64,000 bases of DNA from assembly GCA_905182995.1 (NCBI GenBank), contig CAJJDP010000095.1, forward strand, positions 340,295-404,294. Reading direction: 5' to 3'. Source of the stretch: Paramecium octaurelia. Its lineage: Eukaryota > Ciliophora > Oligohymenophorea > Peniculida > Parameciidae. Shown here in pieces: positions 50,312-63,649 of this stretch; positions within the stretch are counted from its first letter, which is position 1, and every line of letters starts with the position of its first letter. The position numbers were made by a program, and so were the translations under genes. The notes under the pieces were generated by a model. It was not told where the DNA came from and ran no database searches. It saw only the letters and a program-made list of their open reading frames with translations.

Positions 50312-53300
50312 TGTCTGCGATTCACATCTTATTTTATATAACTTTGATAAGACCCTATCACTGATTAAATGCATTACCAGGAAAAACTCCATAAAACACT
50401 TGTGAATACAAAGCGGCTGTATCAGCCGAGGTTTCTAAATATTTTTGGTTATTTACTAAGGAACCTTAGTAAATGCTGGTGCCTGTATATTATTTTCGAC
50501 TTCATAAGATTCCATAACCAATGTCACTACTTTTTAGCATAGAATTGTGATATTGGTTCTGTTTTAATGTAGATAATGCATACTATGTTTTTTCCTTCTC
50601 TTGCGTTATTCGCAGCAAATAGGAATTATATATTGCTAAAGTTACTCTCGTTGATGCTTTAAGAGCATCTATGTGTCTTAAGCAAGACTAGTTTATAGAA
50701 TTTTGATTACATGCATTTAAAAAAAAATGAATATTAAATTGCTTTAAATGTATTTGATAAATATTGGTGCAATTAGAGTTATATCCTTGGATATTTAATG
50801 CCTTGTGATACTTGTGCATTTTAGCTTGCAATTTTGATATTTATCTGACTTAAAGATGAAATGTTTTAGCGATATTCTTTGTAGTTGATATTGCTGCTTT
50901 GTATTTCAATCTTCCTCCATATTAATAATTTCTTTACTATCAAAATTAATGTTGAGAATGATATGATGTATACTAGTATTCCACTCCAATAGGAATTAGG
51001 AACGCAACAATTTGTTATGAGTGGTTAAATAGAGCATATTTTTCAGAAACCACTTGATTGTACTTCTTAGATGTTATATCTCAAAAAGTATATCCTACTT
51101 ATTGTGAGGATGATTTATTAGTGATTACGACTCAAATTTATTGATGCATTTAAGATAAGGGCTTATCTCCACTCATAGATTGGACCTGAAATCTCTGAAC
51201 TGAGTAACAAACAAATGGAAATTTTCTTTTTAGGTTCAATGTTTGAAAAGAAAAAAGTCTCAAATTGTAGATTCCGTGCAGAGAATTTGAAATTGATTAT
51301 TAGTATGCTTTTTTTAAATTAAAATACCAAGCGCACAGTTATAAGCCAATTTTGTATTAAGATTTGAAAGATTCAAATTGTGGAATCTCAGATTTTACAT
51401 TTCTATCAAAATCAGAAAAAATAATAAAATATCACTTTGAAAAAATCTTAATGAGAACTTTAGAAATTCTTTTCCATTATTAAATTTGAGAGTTAAATGT
51501 TATATATATGTATTTATTGAAGAATATTATACTTTTAGATTTGAATATCGCTTTTAATAACGTTTTTACTTTCAAAGTCAAGCTTAATGGGTTGATTTTT
51601 ATTTGTCTTGCTATATCTAACTTGAATATTGATCTATTAAAGGGTAATTTTGAGAAGGCCGTAATGTTCTCAAGATTTTATTGCTTGAAAAAATAGTAAG
51701 GACATGAGTTAGAATTTGTCATAATTTTCTTTTTATATGTTTCATGTTCACCTTATATAGTTCTAATAATTGTTATCTGCCATCCCGATATTACGATCAA
51801 AAGTAAACTAGCCATAATAAACGTTACAAATATAACTCTTTTTAAACTTCTTTGAGATGTTAGCCTTTGGCCCGTTGATAACTTTACTAGCTATTCAAAA
51901 ACTGATATTACTTTTCCGATCTATTTCTGAGACTCTACGTTTGAATATCGATTTAAACTATCTAAAAGTCTTTGTAGCACATGTCTAATTTGATGTAGGT
52001 TAGAGACAGTATGTCTTTTTTGAGGCTATTCACTGAACTTATAATTGTAAATTTTACACAACTCCAAATTTATTAATAGAAGTAGCTGGATCATGTATAT
52101 TTTATATATTTGCAGATGAACTCTATATTTACCTAAAAAACATTATTTTACAATGGATTATTCGTTACTCAACCATTAAAACAATACCCGCTAAGTGCTA
52201 GATTGGAGGGGCCTGTTCATCAGTATATTATAATACATAAGTTATACGTCTTGTGATACTGTCTTCCTATTTCTAATATTTATTTACATAACTCAGTCTG
52301 ACTTGATGGTAATCATTGCATTCAGATAGTATCTTAATGAGAGTTAGCATGCGTTTTTTTAATGCAGATTGAAATAAAGCTACCATTTCTTTATGTACTA
52401 ATTGTAGGACTTGTCCTTATATATAAGATTCCTAAAAATAAACATAGATTTGCTTGATGTGTTTAGGAATATACCATAACAACATTGGCTGCATGAATGT
52501 AGAGGATTTCGGTTAAGAATTGTTTCAACATCGTAGTTTGGAACAATTTTACAGTTCAGAGCAGAATGCACATTCCATGAAAAAGTTTATAATAATATTA
52601 GCTCAGGTGCTTATAAAAATTTTGGATTGTAAGAGAATATCCTTTTCTCAATTCTGAATTCTTATCATCAATCATTAAAAGGATCCACTTAAACTTTATG
52701 GTTTAGTAAGGAAACTTGGATGTAATTAAAAAGTATCATTATCTTTGCTTATAATGTAATAGTTTTCAAAGAACATTAACTATAGTATTTGTTAAAGTTT
52801 GAGTTAAACCTTGAAGTTTATTGTGCCCTTTTATATTGCTTTGAATGGAAAAACTACTAAATGAAGTGATTCGATAATTAATCCAAACATAAATAGCTAT
52901 AAATATTTTACATTATAACAACATGTCGATAATAAGAATTTGACTTATTCTTATTGATGCATACACTCTTTCCTGTCTAACCATAATTAATTAAGAGTCA
53001 AGATTATTTTAATTATCATCCTGAATTTTTTTCTGATATATTTATATTTAATGAATAAAATATGCTCTAACAGTTAAATTGATTACATTTACAAGCTTAG
53101 GAATAATCCAAAAATAAAGTTGAATACCTAGAAAGTTATACGCTATTGAGCCAACTAACTTTGGATGTCATAATTTATATATATAATTAGGCTAATACAT
53201 ACCTTTCTTTGATGATTTCAATCTTCCTCCAATTTTTATGACAATAAACTCGGATACAAAATTATGAGAATAACTTATTAATTCTCCAAATTTTGAGATC

Positions 53301-56300
53301 AACATGTAAAGATTTTTACTATGTTAATGAAGTTAGTCAGTCATACATAATTTCGAATATAAATGCATCTCAAGCAGTACAGATTTTCTCAAAATTAACT
53401 ATGAATGTTTTGTTACAATATATATAATATAGATATAAGCATATCAAACAATTTTTATTAACTTGCTCTGCTCAGTTAGGGTTCAAAAATCTTACGTGCA
53501 ACAATTAATGCTTTAACCAAAATTACTAGTATCTTAATTTTAAACAGTTGAAATTTATAATTTGTTTATCAATAAATCCCAAAATCTTAACAGTAAATCT
53601 TTTTGTCATATACTATTTTATGCATAAATACCATATAAAATGTGACCCGATTATTTTTCATTCTATAGAATAATTTCAATACTAAGTTTATTTAAACACT
53701 AACAACTGTTCAAATTATATCAAAATTGACTAAATTGTGTATCATCGTATTTTCAACTCACATCAATTTTGATTGGACATTTGTTATTAGTTTAAGTGAA
53801 TCAAAAAACAAACTGACACTAATTGATTAGCAAAATAAACCAAAATGTTAGAGTTCAAAATTTTAGAAAGCTGATTTTCATTTGCCTTTCCAAAGGTATA
53901 ATAATAGAATCAACCTGTCATATTAAATGAGAAAAATAAAACTTGCGTAAACTTATTTTACTTTTAGATATCTTAATGGATATTCTAAAGAGAGTTGATT
54001 TATTTTCAAATTCAATATTTTGTTTTTGATTATAAATAAGGTGTTAAAGTGATTTAATAGTTATTTCTAAAGATTGGTACTGTACAATTAAACGATTGAT
54101 ATTATTAAATTAAATAAACTAATTAAGATAAATTTGCTTAAACACTTAATCTTTTCAAAATTAAAATATGCAAATTGATTTTTCGGCAATTGAAATTAAG
54201 CAATTCTTTGAGAAATATTATTGACTTTGCTGATTTTAGGAGCTGTTAAGGCTAAGGCATTTGTGAGCAATATTGTTTAGAGTGTGAATTACTTACCTTT
54301 TTCTAAAGGAGAACTTCATATGAATTTTTGGAAATTCGAAAACTTTCATCTTTGGTTTAGTTTCTTATTTAACCAATATAAATCACTATTTTTATTATCC
54401 AAGTTTGCAGTTAATCATAAAAGGAAAACGCCTTAAACATAAGGCTAAATATAAAGATTTCATTTAGATTTTTAATCATTAAGTAAAAAAAACCTTCTCT
54501 TCCTTCACCTATCCAATCTCTTAATCAAGAATCAAATGTTTCAGATTAAATAAGAATCGAATGTAATACCTTTGAAAGTACTGTTTTTAAATGAAGTTAA
54601 TTTGAGAGGCCAGAAAGAATCAATTAATTGCTTTGCAGCTCTATTGTGAGAAAATAGACTTATGTAATCTACTACTTAGTTTAGATTAAGAGAATTAGGG
54701 AAGGATGCCTTATTAACATACGAAAAAAGAAAATAATAAAGAAAATATTCACTATTAGGAGGTTTGGTTTATTTCAGAATTTTTTACTTAAGTGAAAGTA
54801 GAGAGTTGGTTTAGGAGATTTAGTCTCAAGTTAATAGAAAAATTAACAATTTTGAATATATTTTCATATATATAAACGGTTTTTTTTACTTTCCTTTTTA
54901 TTTCTGTGATCCTAATCCCAATACTCATAAAAATTGGAATCTGGGAAAAGTTTAGGATAATGTAATGTAAAATAATAGAAATCTGCCAGCATTTGTATTT
55001 TATTTGGATTCATTTGAATCACACAATGCTTTATTTCAGAATCTTAGGAGTTTTAATTTATAGAATTAATGATGATTGGGGGGTAAACATATTAAACTAT
55101 AAAAGTCTTGGCTGTATTTATCATTTTTTAAATAAATATATGTGTAAACTTGTAAGAATTTAAATATCAATTGTAAGATTTGTTTGTAGGGCAGCTATTA
55201 GTTATTGGTATTTGCTGGATGTTTTTAAAATAAATAACATTTTTTAGTTTTCACCTTCTCCTGCCGATTTTGTGTACTGAATGTGCTGAAGCAAATCTAA
55301 AAAGGACGAGTAAAAAATTTATTTTTAAATTAGTTAAATTGTAAAATGATCCTGTATGAATTAAAAAATTTCAATTATCTATTATTACAGCATCCATTGC
55401 AGCTTAGCTCATATTGATTTCGCTTATTTAGAAATTTTCTTAAAATAAATACAAATAAAATATTAAACAAATTATCAGTTAAAATTATTTTAAATTTTAT
55501 CTGAAATCAATCCAAAGAACATGAAATTATGAATACAATAAGAAAGCACATTTATTAAATCAATAAGCTGATAAATCTTTAAGGATTTTATTTGCTGGGT
55601 ATATTATAACAATAAATTGGAAAAAATTTAATACTTATCGACTTAAAATTGTTATTTTAAATTTTTTATCATTCTATATATTATTTTATTTTAATATGAA
55701 AATTATTTATTATAGGAAAAGAAATTTGAAAAATAACTATTTTACATGTTAATCCTATGATGTCAGATGTGTATCTTGAAATGTTACGTTCTTTCGCACA
55801 ACCTTCATTTCAAAGTTATTTGGAATAGATGGAGGGGGAACTGAATGATTATATTGACATATTGAGAATTAATTGAATTGAATCTGGGAGGAAGATAAAT
55901 TTCAAACGAGTGGATTCTGATCCCACAATTATCAAACTCATCAAAGCATACCTTTGTGGGGAGGGTGTTGAGTGATTCATTTCGAGGTCTGAACAATTTG
56001 AAAGCAGAAGATGTAGCAGGTTCTATAAACCTTAAGAAAGCTGGGTAAAAGCCCTGAAGACTTGCCTTATAACTTAGAATTTACAAATCTAAATAGAAAT
56101 CAAAATTTAGAGAAAGGGATTCGAGATTTTTCAACTCTTACCTGAATAAAGAAAAATATCTTTATAACTCAGGGTTCAAACAAGAAAATTATCTGAAAAT
56201 TTTCTCAGTATAGGCTGAACAAACTTAAGGTCTTTCTATTTATTACTGTTGAAATAATTTAATAATCAAAAATGCAAAATAATTAATTACGCTAGTTAGT

Positions 56301-58363
56301 TTTGATTCAAGAATAAAAACTATTTGAAGAAGAAAATTAAATTTAAATGAAGGATAAAGGATTATGCGCAAAGAGAAATCTTAAATTGTTAATTTAAAGA
56401 TATCACTAAATTTGAGATTTTTGGTCATTTATGAAAAATCAAAAGTCTCAGAAGAATGTTAAATTTATCAGAGATCATAATTAAGAATATTTGACATTTA
56501 ATAAAATAGAACTTTAGCTATATTAAAAAATGTAGCTATGAAGAATGTAAAATTTACATATGATTCAAAATACTTAATCATTTTTATTTTGAAATTGAAA
56601 CCGAAAAGTCGAGAGATTTTTTAAAACTAATTTTCTAGCCTCAATTGATTAAAATAATAATAATTTCATTATTGATCAGAAGTGGAAAATAATCAAGTAT
56701 TAAATACCAGAGAAGATCTTTACTACTTGTCGTTGTTTTCAATCGGTCTCAAATTGCATTAACTTGTTTAAAGAATTTTATTTAATAACTTTTCAATAAT
56801 ATTATTATATTTTATTTTTAAGCAAACAAAAATTAGCTATATAGAAAATAGTTTCTTTAAATAAGCAAGAATGATTTGATAACTATTTTTTTAAGCATTC
56901 TTTGTGTTAGAATGATTGAAAATAATAGAATAGAATTCACTGTAGAAAATGTATTTAGTGGAAAAAGCATTTGTCGAATAAAAAAAAGAAGGAACTTTAG
57001 GTAATATATTTGAAAACAAAGATTCAACCATTTTTTGGGTTTTCAAGAATTTATGAAGAGAAACTTCGGTTTTCATTTTTGATTTAGTTAGGGGTATTAA
57101 ACTTGAATTGATTTATGATAAAAATATTCCATTTTAGGATTTGTATGAAATATTTAAAATGAAGTATTCCCTAATTGTGGGAGTGAATAGATTTGAAGGA
57201 TTTTAAGATATTTTTAACTATCTAAATGACAAAATTAATAAACATTAAAGATTCTTATCTAAATTGACTATTTTAAACTAATAATTACCTAAATATTATC
57301 TTCTAATAATTCATTAATTCTACTTCTTTTAGCTTTATGAAAGACACTGAGACAAAAAGAATGTAAATTTCTATTTATGATTTCAATTTTATAGCATTCA
57401 TGCTACTCAGAATGTATTTGACCACCATTAAAATTTGAAGATTCATCCTTAGATATCAAATCCAAAAATTGAGAGTTCTTTTTTTCCTTATAAATAAATC
57501 AGGCATCAATTAGTAACAATCTTCATTAGTCCATATTCATGATCTATTTATAAATCATAATTTACTTTTAGTATAACCTGCTAAATTTTTCTATCTCTCT
57601 TCTTTTGATTTATTGTGTAACCTTAATTAACTATTAGTACACTGCTGTTATTTGGTTGAGTTATTTTTCTTTCTTCATAATATTATATATATATAACTTG
57701 ATTCCTTCTCAATTAATTTGTGCATAGAATCGGAAGTTGACAATCGAGAGTGATAAATTAACATATTTAGTTATTAAAACTTTATTTTTTATTATATATT
57801 TCTTTAAAAAATGATACAAAAAGGTCTTGAATTTAATGCTTTGTAAAAGAGCAAATTGATTATCTAAAGATTTATGCCTCTCTAAAAGTTGCAAGCGATA
57901 GAATCTTATATTTAATTTCTTTATGGTTTAAGATGCAAACTCTCATTATACTTTAGAAGTTTTAATTTAATTTTATTAAACCTCAAATTAAACTCAGGAA
58001 GTTATTGATAATTAATCCACTCAAAATTCAAATAGCAATAATATTCTTATTTATTAAACTTCATATCCATATTACATTTTTGTTTTCAAAATTATATTAA
58101 CATATTCCATTATTTTAACTTTAAAACAAAGCAGTTCTTAATGTAAATTACAATACGAGACTAATTACTCGATATTATCCTTAAAAAGAAGTTGCTATTT
58201 TTCTTTAGCTAATAACTTTAGAATATAAATAGAATGGGGCTTATATTGTGACCAGATTGATCGATTATTCTTATCTAGTTTTAAATTCATTCTAAGTTTT
58301 TATCATATAAGATGAAAGCAACTATGATTATAATCAATAATATCTTAAGTCTAGTGTCTTCTT
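50312..58363. other. Long stretch with scattered coding traces only
   Basis: Traces worth recording: 50930-51330, broken plus-strand frames; 54206-54650, a plus-strand frame that begins like a signal peptide (ILLTLLILGAVKAKAFVS) but has a TGA just upstream and no ATG; 55760-56210, a plus-strand frame with MSDVYLEMLRSFAQPSFQSY and KINFKRVDSDPTIIKLIKAY, broken by TGA. None was recognised and none is intact. The rest is A+T-rich without features. Confidence 0.3.
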
Positions 58364-59730
58364 CTAGTTGAAATTAAAATTAGATTTGAAACTACTGAAG
58401 TTCTAGATCAAAAAGTTGTATTTGTGAAGCCGAATTAGAAACTCCTGGTAACCAATTTCAGCATTGATCAAGGTCTTCTATATAAGGAGTTCTATTTATA
58501 TTGTTATAATAAGAAACCATTTGATAGTTGAGTTTTATTTCTTTAATCATAAAGCCGCTTTTTTATTATATGGCTTATTTTAATGGAATTCTTATAATAT
58601 AAATTGTAAACATCGCAGATCAAAGTAAATTAGCAAAATCATTATTTCAACTACAATCCCAATGATCTAAATCATTTTTAGAAATGTTAGTTTTATTGTA
58701 AAACGTGAAGGAGAATTGATATTTTATAAATCAAGCATCTTTAAACTCTTCGGATGTTTGGAATCATAAATGAGTAAATTTAACTAATATTTTAATGTTT
58801 TGGTTGGTAAATTAAACTTTTTTTTTTAATTTATCTTAAATTAAATTTCATTAAACCTGCAAATGACCCAAAACATAGTAATGTGAATTTATTCAAATGA
58901 ACATATGCTTTTTTGTTTCATATGAAAGCTTTTTCAAAAAGCCTCTTGCATATGAATATGAAAAATGATTCTGAAAACATCATACATAAGCCTTATTAAG
59001 CCATGATGAAATTATGAAAAGATATATCTCAACACTAATTAAGATAATTTATAATACTTGAGTATTGTTCCTAATTTAACACTGCATACTCTCATCATTA
59101 AATTAGGTTTAATCTACATCGAAAAGATGGCTATTCAATACATTTAAGGGTTATTTCTTCTTTGTGTATGCATAATATTAGTGAATTATCAAATAGAAGC
59201 AGATGAAATGATATGCAATTTCACAGATCATCGATTCATTACTATTTTTATTGTAAGGAAAAAGCAATCTAAAAATACAACATATTTTCAAATGTTATAA
59301 ACCTCTGTTGAAATATTAGAATAAGTATGGTTAAAAAGCTTCATCTAATAATAAAAAAAATAGAGTTCTATATTTAGATGTAGAAGAATTTTTTTAAGAA
59401 ATTAAGGATTACAAATTGAAATTGGGAGAAAAAAATCAATTTTCAAATAACAATACTAATAAGGGTAAATTATTAAAGCGTTTAAGCTATAACGTTTGTC
59501 AAGTGGAAATTTACAAACAATCAAATAAATTGCAGTTTAAGTTATTCATGCTATTAACAAATCTTCCTTTATTTGAACATCATTCTAAGGTTTAAATAAT
59601 TTAAACTAAATTAGACTATCCAATTATATTAAAATTAGGGAAGAACAACATAGGCAAAAAAACACTTAGAAATTAAAAGAGATTCATTCATGAAAAGATG
59701 TAGGATATTAGTAAGCAGACTGAGGACTTT
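58364..59730 (+). repeat. Direct duplicate 4, copy A (1367 bp), divergent last 250 bp
   Basis: Matches 59732-61102 across the single 'n' at 59731. The first 1116 bp (to 59479) appear identical at offset 1368. From 59480 to 59730 there are roughly 20 differences, including four single-base insertions in copy B, so the offset ends at 1372. This differs from the other three duplications, which keep a constant offset. Confidence 0.88.
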
Positions 59731-59731
59731 N

Positions 59732-61102
59732 CTAGTTGAAATTAAAATTAGATTTGAAACTACTGAAGTTCTAGATCAAAAAGTTGTATTTGTGAAGCCG
59801 AATTAGAAACTCCTGGTAACCAATTTCAGCATTGATCAAGGTCTTCTATATAAGGAGTTCTATTTATATTGTTATAATAAGAAACCATTTGATAGTTGAG
59901 TTTTATTTCTTTAATCATAAAGCCGCTTTTTTATTATATGGCTTATTTTAATGGAATTCTTATAATATAAATTGTAAACATCGCAGATCAAAGTAAATTA
60001 GCAAAATCATTATTTCAACTACAATCCCAATGATCTAAATCATTTTTAGAAATGTTAGTTTTATTGTAAAACGTGAAGGAGAATTGATATTTTATAAATC
60101 AAGCATCTTTAAACTCTTCGGATGTTTGGAATCATAAATGAGTAAATTTAACTAATATTTTAATGTTTTGGTTGGTAAATTAAACTTTTTTTTTTAATTT
60201 ATCTTAAATTAAATTTCATTAAACCTGCAAATGACCCAAAACATAGTAATGTGAATTTATTCAAATGAACATATGCTTTTTTGTTTCATATGAAAGCTTT
60301 TTCAAAAAGCCTCTTGCATATGAATATGAAAAATGATTCTGAAAACATCATACATAAGCCTTATTAAGCCATGATGAAATTATGAAAAGATATATCTCAA
60401 CACTAATTAAGATAATTTATAATACTTGAGTATTGTTCCTAATTTAACACTGCATACTCTCATCATTAAATTAGGTTTAATCTACATCGAAAAGATGGCT
60501 ATTCAATACATTTAAGGGTTATTTCTTCTTTGTGTATGCATAATATTAGTGAATTATCAAATAGAAGCAGATGAAATGATATGCAATTTCACAGATCATC
60601 GATTCATTACTATTTTTATTGTAAGGAAAAAGCAATCTAAAAATACAACATATTTTCAAATGTTATAAACCTCTGTTGAAATATTAGAATAAGTATGGTT
60701 AAAAAGCTTCATCTAATAATAAAAAAAATAGAGTTCTATATTTAGATGTAGAAGAATTTTTTTAAGAAATTAAGGATTACAAATTGAAATTGGGAGAAAA
60801 AAATCAATTTTCAAATAACAATACTAATAAGGGTAAATTATTAAAGCTTTTAAAGCTATAAGTTTTGTCAATTGGAAATTTACAAACAATCAAATAAATT
60901 GTAGTTTAAGTTATTCATGCTGTTAACAAATCTTCCTTTATTTGAACATCAATTCTAAGGTTTAAGTAATTTAGACTAAATTAAATTATCCAATTCTATT
61001 AAAATTAGAGAAGAACAACATAGGCAAAAAAAATACTTAGAAATTAAAAGAGATTCATTCCATGAAAAAATGTAGGATATTAGTAAGCAGACTGAGGACT
61101 TT
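59732..61102 (+). repeat. Direct duplicate 4, copy B
   Basis: Second copy of 58364-59730. Its last 100 bp keep a coiled-coil reading frame that continues into unique sequence, whereas copy A loses that frame (A7 instead of A8 near 59664, and a missing C near 59692). Confidence 0.88.
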
Positions 61103-61658
61103 GACTACAAGTCTAAATAACAAGTAGGATAAAAGCAAATTTATTAAGAGTACGATTACTAAGTAAAATAAGTGTAAGAATTTGGATAGAATTTTGAATA
61201 ATTGATATATGTGGTTGTGAAACTTATATAAATTTTAAAATAAATGAATCCAAGTTTATTTCAATTCAGTTAATCCCTTAACAATGTTAATAAATCATAA
61301 TCAGATTTTCAAATGGAAGATCCTAAATGTAAAATTTCAGACTAATGCAAATAGCTTTTGTTAACAATCCTGATTATTTATACAAATATAAGCCAGCTTT
61401 AATATAGTTTCAATCTGATTAGAAGTGCAAAATATTGACAGCTAGATAATGAGGCTTGGTTATCCTATCAAATTTGATTAGGTTATAATATCTAGTCTAT
61501 TTCAGAAACATAATATGGCTGAATTGAAACTTTAAGGCTTCGAGAATTAGGTTTAAATTGATAAAAAAGCCATTCAAAATTAACATGGTAAGATTTTGGA
61601 ATTGGAAGGGGAATAACGAATAACCTATTTGCAAATTGTTGCTTTAAAGTATAATTGA
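61004..61658 (+). pseudogene. Coiled-coil protein remnant
   Basis: The first block, about 61004-61438, is open for 145 codons in code 6 with strong coiled-coil character: REEQHRQKKYLEIKRDSFHE, QDISKQTEDFDYKSKQQVGQ, QVKQVQEFGQNFEQL. A second block, 61521-61658, is in another frame (GFENQVQIDKKAIQNQHGKI, LELEGEQRITYLQ) and ends at TGA. Between them frames change with TGA codons that no short GT...AG intron removes cleanly. Upstream coding (duplicate 4) could not be joined. No catalytic domain was recognised, so it could be part of a cytoskeletal or SMC-like coiled-coil protein; only the coiled coil is supported. Confidence 0.45.
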
Positions 61659-62756
61659 ATAAGATAAATAGAAATTTTTAATTCTTTGCTTAATCTGGTG
61701 TATAAAAATAGACTATCGTATATTTTGATAATAAAATTTTAATAAATTTAAATAAGTGATATGTTTAATTTATGCATGTTTCTGGAACTTTAGATTAAAA
61801 TTTACTGTAGTCTCAGCAAAATTTTCTAATTAATTTTCAATTTAAGGAGGAAACCTGTAGATTCCTTTTTATAATAATAATAAGATTTCAGATTATTATA
61901 TTTTTTTGATTCTATATTTGTATATTAGAATTGCTTCTTTGATCTGTTTTTGTCTTCCTTCTAATTGCAGCCATAGTCTTCAAGAATTCCTATTTCACTT
62001 TCTTTTCTTTTTTGACAAAAGAAAATCTATCAAAGTTATAATTAATTAAAATTATCATTCATATGAACCCAGAAAATAACTTTCTAATTGACTCATTCTA
62101 TTTCCAATTGCTTATTTTATCTTCTAGATTTTAATGATGAACTTATTGGAATCTTAAATATTGCATTAACTTGCTCTATTCTCCAAATATCTACTTACAC
62201 ATCTTTTTATTTAGAATCAAAAAGTGTTGTGTAAAATGGCTTGCAAATATTTCTTATTCAATATTAACAATTTTTAAATGCTAATAAATTTTATAAATAT
62301 GCATTTATATCTTTTATAGTTAGTATGACTTAAAAGGCAAAAAATATGAAAGATCCTAATAATGATTTTTAATAAATCTCCTACATGATTTTTATATAAG
62401 TTGTTTTCTCTTAAATTAATAACATAGTAAATAATATATTATTATAAAATGAATAAAGAGTATAGTCCTCCATTAAAACTAAGATTCAAATGATAAAAAT
62501 ATTGTCTCTGCTAATATATAACTTAGTGAGGGACTGCAAAATACAATTAAATATATATATTAAGATCATGTTTACAAGAAAAATTGTTTTGTTTGAACTT
62601 TTGATTTCAACCTGATATTTAAATTATTCAAATTTCAAAGAACCATATACGTTTGAATCAATAAACGAATAATTGGTTTTACATTTTTGCAAATTCTATC
62701 AATGATTATTACATATTATTACTCAATATAATAGGAAAATCTCTTTTATCTATTAT
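61659..62756. other. Intergenic, nothing recognised
   Basis: A+T-rich sequence with no convincing frame on either strand. Confidence 0.4.
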
Positions 62757-63649
62757 ATGAATAAATTAGAAATCGCACCTTCCATTCAATAAAATATCAA
62801 TTATATTGTTGATAACATCAAATATTAACTTTATTTTGATGATGAAGCAATTAAAAATAATCTTAAAGGATTATTAGAATTAGCTGATGAAAATAGGACT
62901 TAAATAATCTAAAGCTTACAACTTGTTTTTTCTTGAATGTGATAATTAAATAAAAGGATAAATTCATTAATTTGAAGGGTCCCTTTTAGAAAATTTAATA
63001 TAAATTGAATATTATGTTGCATAAATGACTTAAAATAAATAAATTCAGCATTATTCTCTAGAATACATTTATACAGTCTAATCTCAAGAAATATCAGCTA
63101 AATAAGGTAAAGAAAGTTTATTTTAAGTATCAACGTATACTTTTTTGTTTAAATTAATACTCTAAAACATGGATCTCATGCTTATAATTTAAAAGGGTTT
63201 ATTAAAATCTAATCAGTGTGAAGGATAAAATAATCAATAAAAATGAGTTGATTTAATTTGTTTCTTTGGCTGACAATTTTAATGAAAATTTAGAAATTTT
63301 CTATTTTTGGATGTAAGTCATATTGAAATCTTTAAAATCAAAGAAACCATCTTGATTTTTGAAAATAAATTAAGCAAATCTTAAACGAAGAAAAATGCAT
63401 TCGAAAGTGCTATTAAATGTTTGAATTCTAAAGAGATATCTTAAAAGAAAAATACTTTATTATAGTAATTTTGAGGATGAGGATTTTAAAGAAGAGTGCC
63501 ATAAATAAGAAGCTTAAGATAAATAATTTATTTAAAAGGTAGATTAATTTAAATCCTCAAATACAGAATAATTAAAAGAATTTGCAGAAATTTCAAATAA
63601 TTAATTATTTATCAACTTGAATCATTATCAAGTCATTCATAAGATTTGA
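62757..63649 (+). pseudogene. Unrecognised gene with frame breaks
   Basis: Begins at ATG 62757 (MNKLEIAPSIQQNINYIVDN) and continues as coding-like sequence (DDEAIKNNLKGLLELADENR). It then needs a one-base shift near 62905 to read AYNLFFLECDNQIKGQIHQF, QIEYYVAQMTQNKQIQHYSL and EYIYTVQSQEISAKQGKESL. After a messy middle (63240-63460) it resumes with NFEDEDFKEECHKQEAQDKQ and EFAEISNNQLFINLNHYQVI, ending at TGA 63647-63649. No GT...AG intron was found at the first break. The protein is acidic and glutamine-rich, without signal peptide or membrane segment; I do not recognise the family. It may be a pseudogene or an intact gene with missed introns. Confidence 0.42.

Noticed and set aside
50876-50925. 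VDIAALYFNLPPY segment resembling motif A of Penelope-like reverse transcriptases
   Set aside because: No supporting motifs before or after in frame; the neighbouring frame reads as hydrophobic sequence.
51085-51135. YCEDDLLVITT segment resembling motif C of telomerase or other reverse transcriptases
   Set aside because: The match is short, no other reverse-transcriptase motif lies in order in the same or neighbouring frames, and TGA follows within a few codons. Treated as coincidence within a decayed zone.
62757-63649. HORMA-domain assignment for the broken gene near the window end
   Set aside because: Only general acidic, glutamine-rich composition was seen; no diagnostic motif supports the family.
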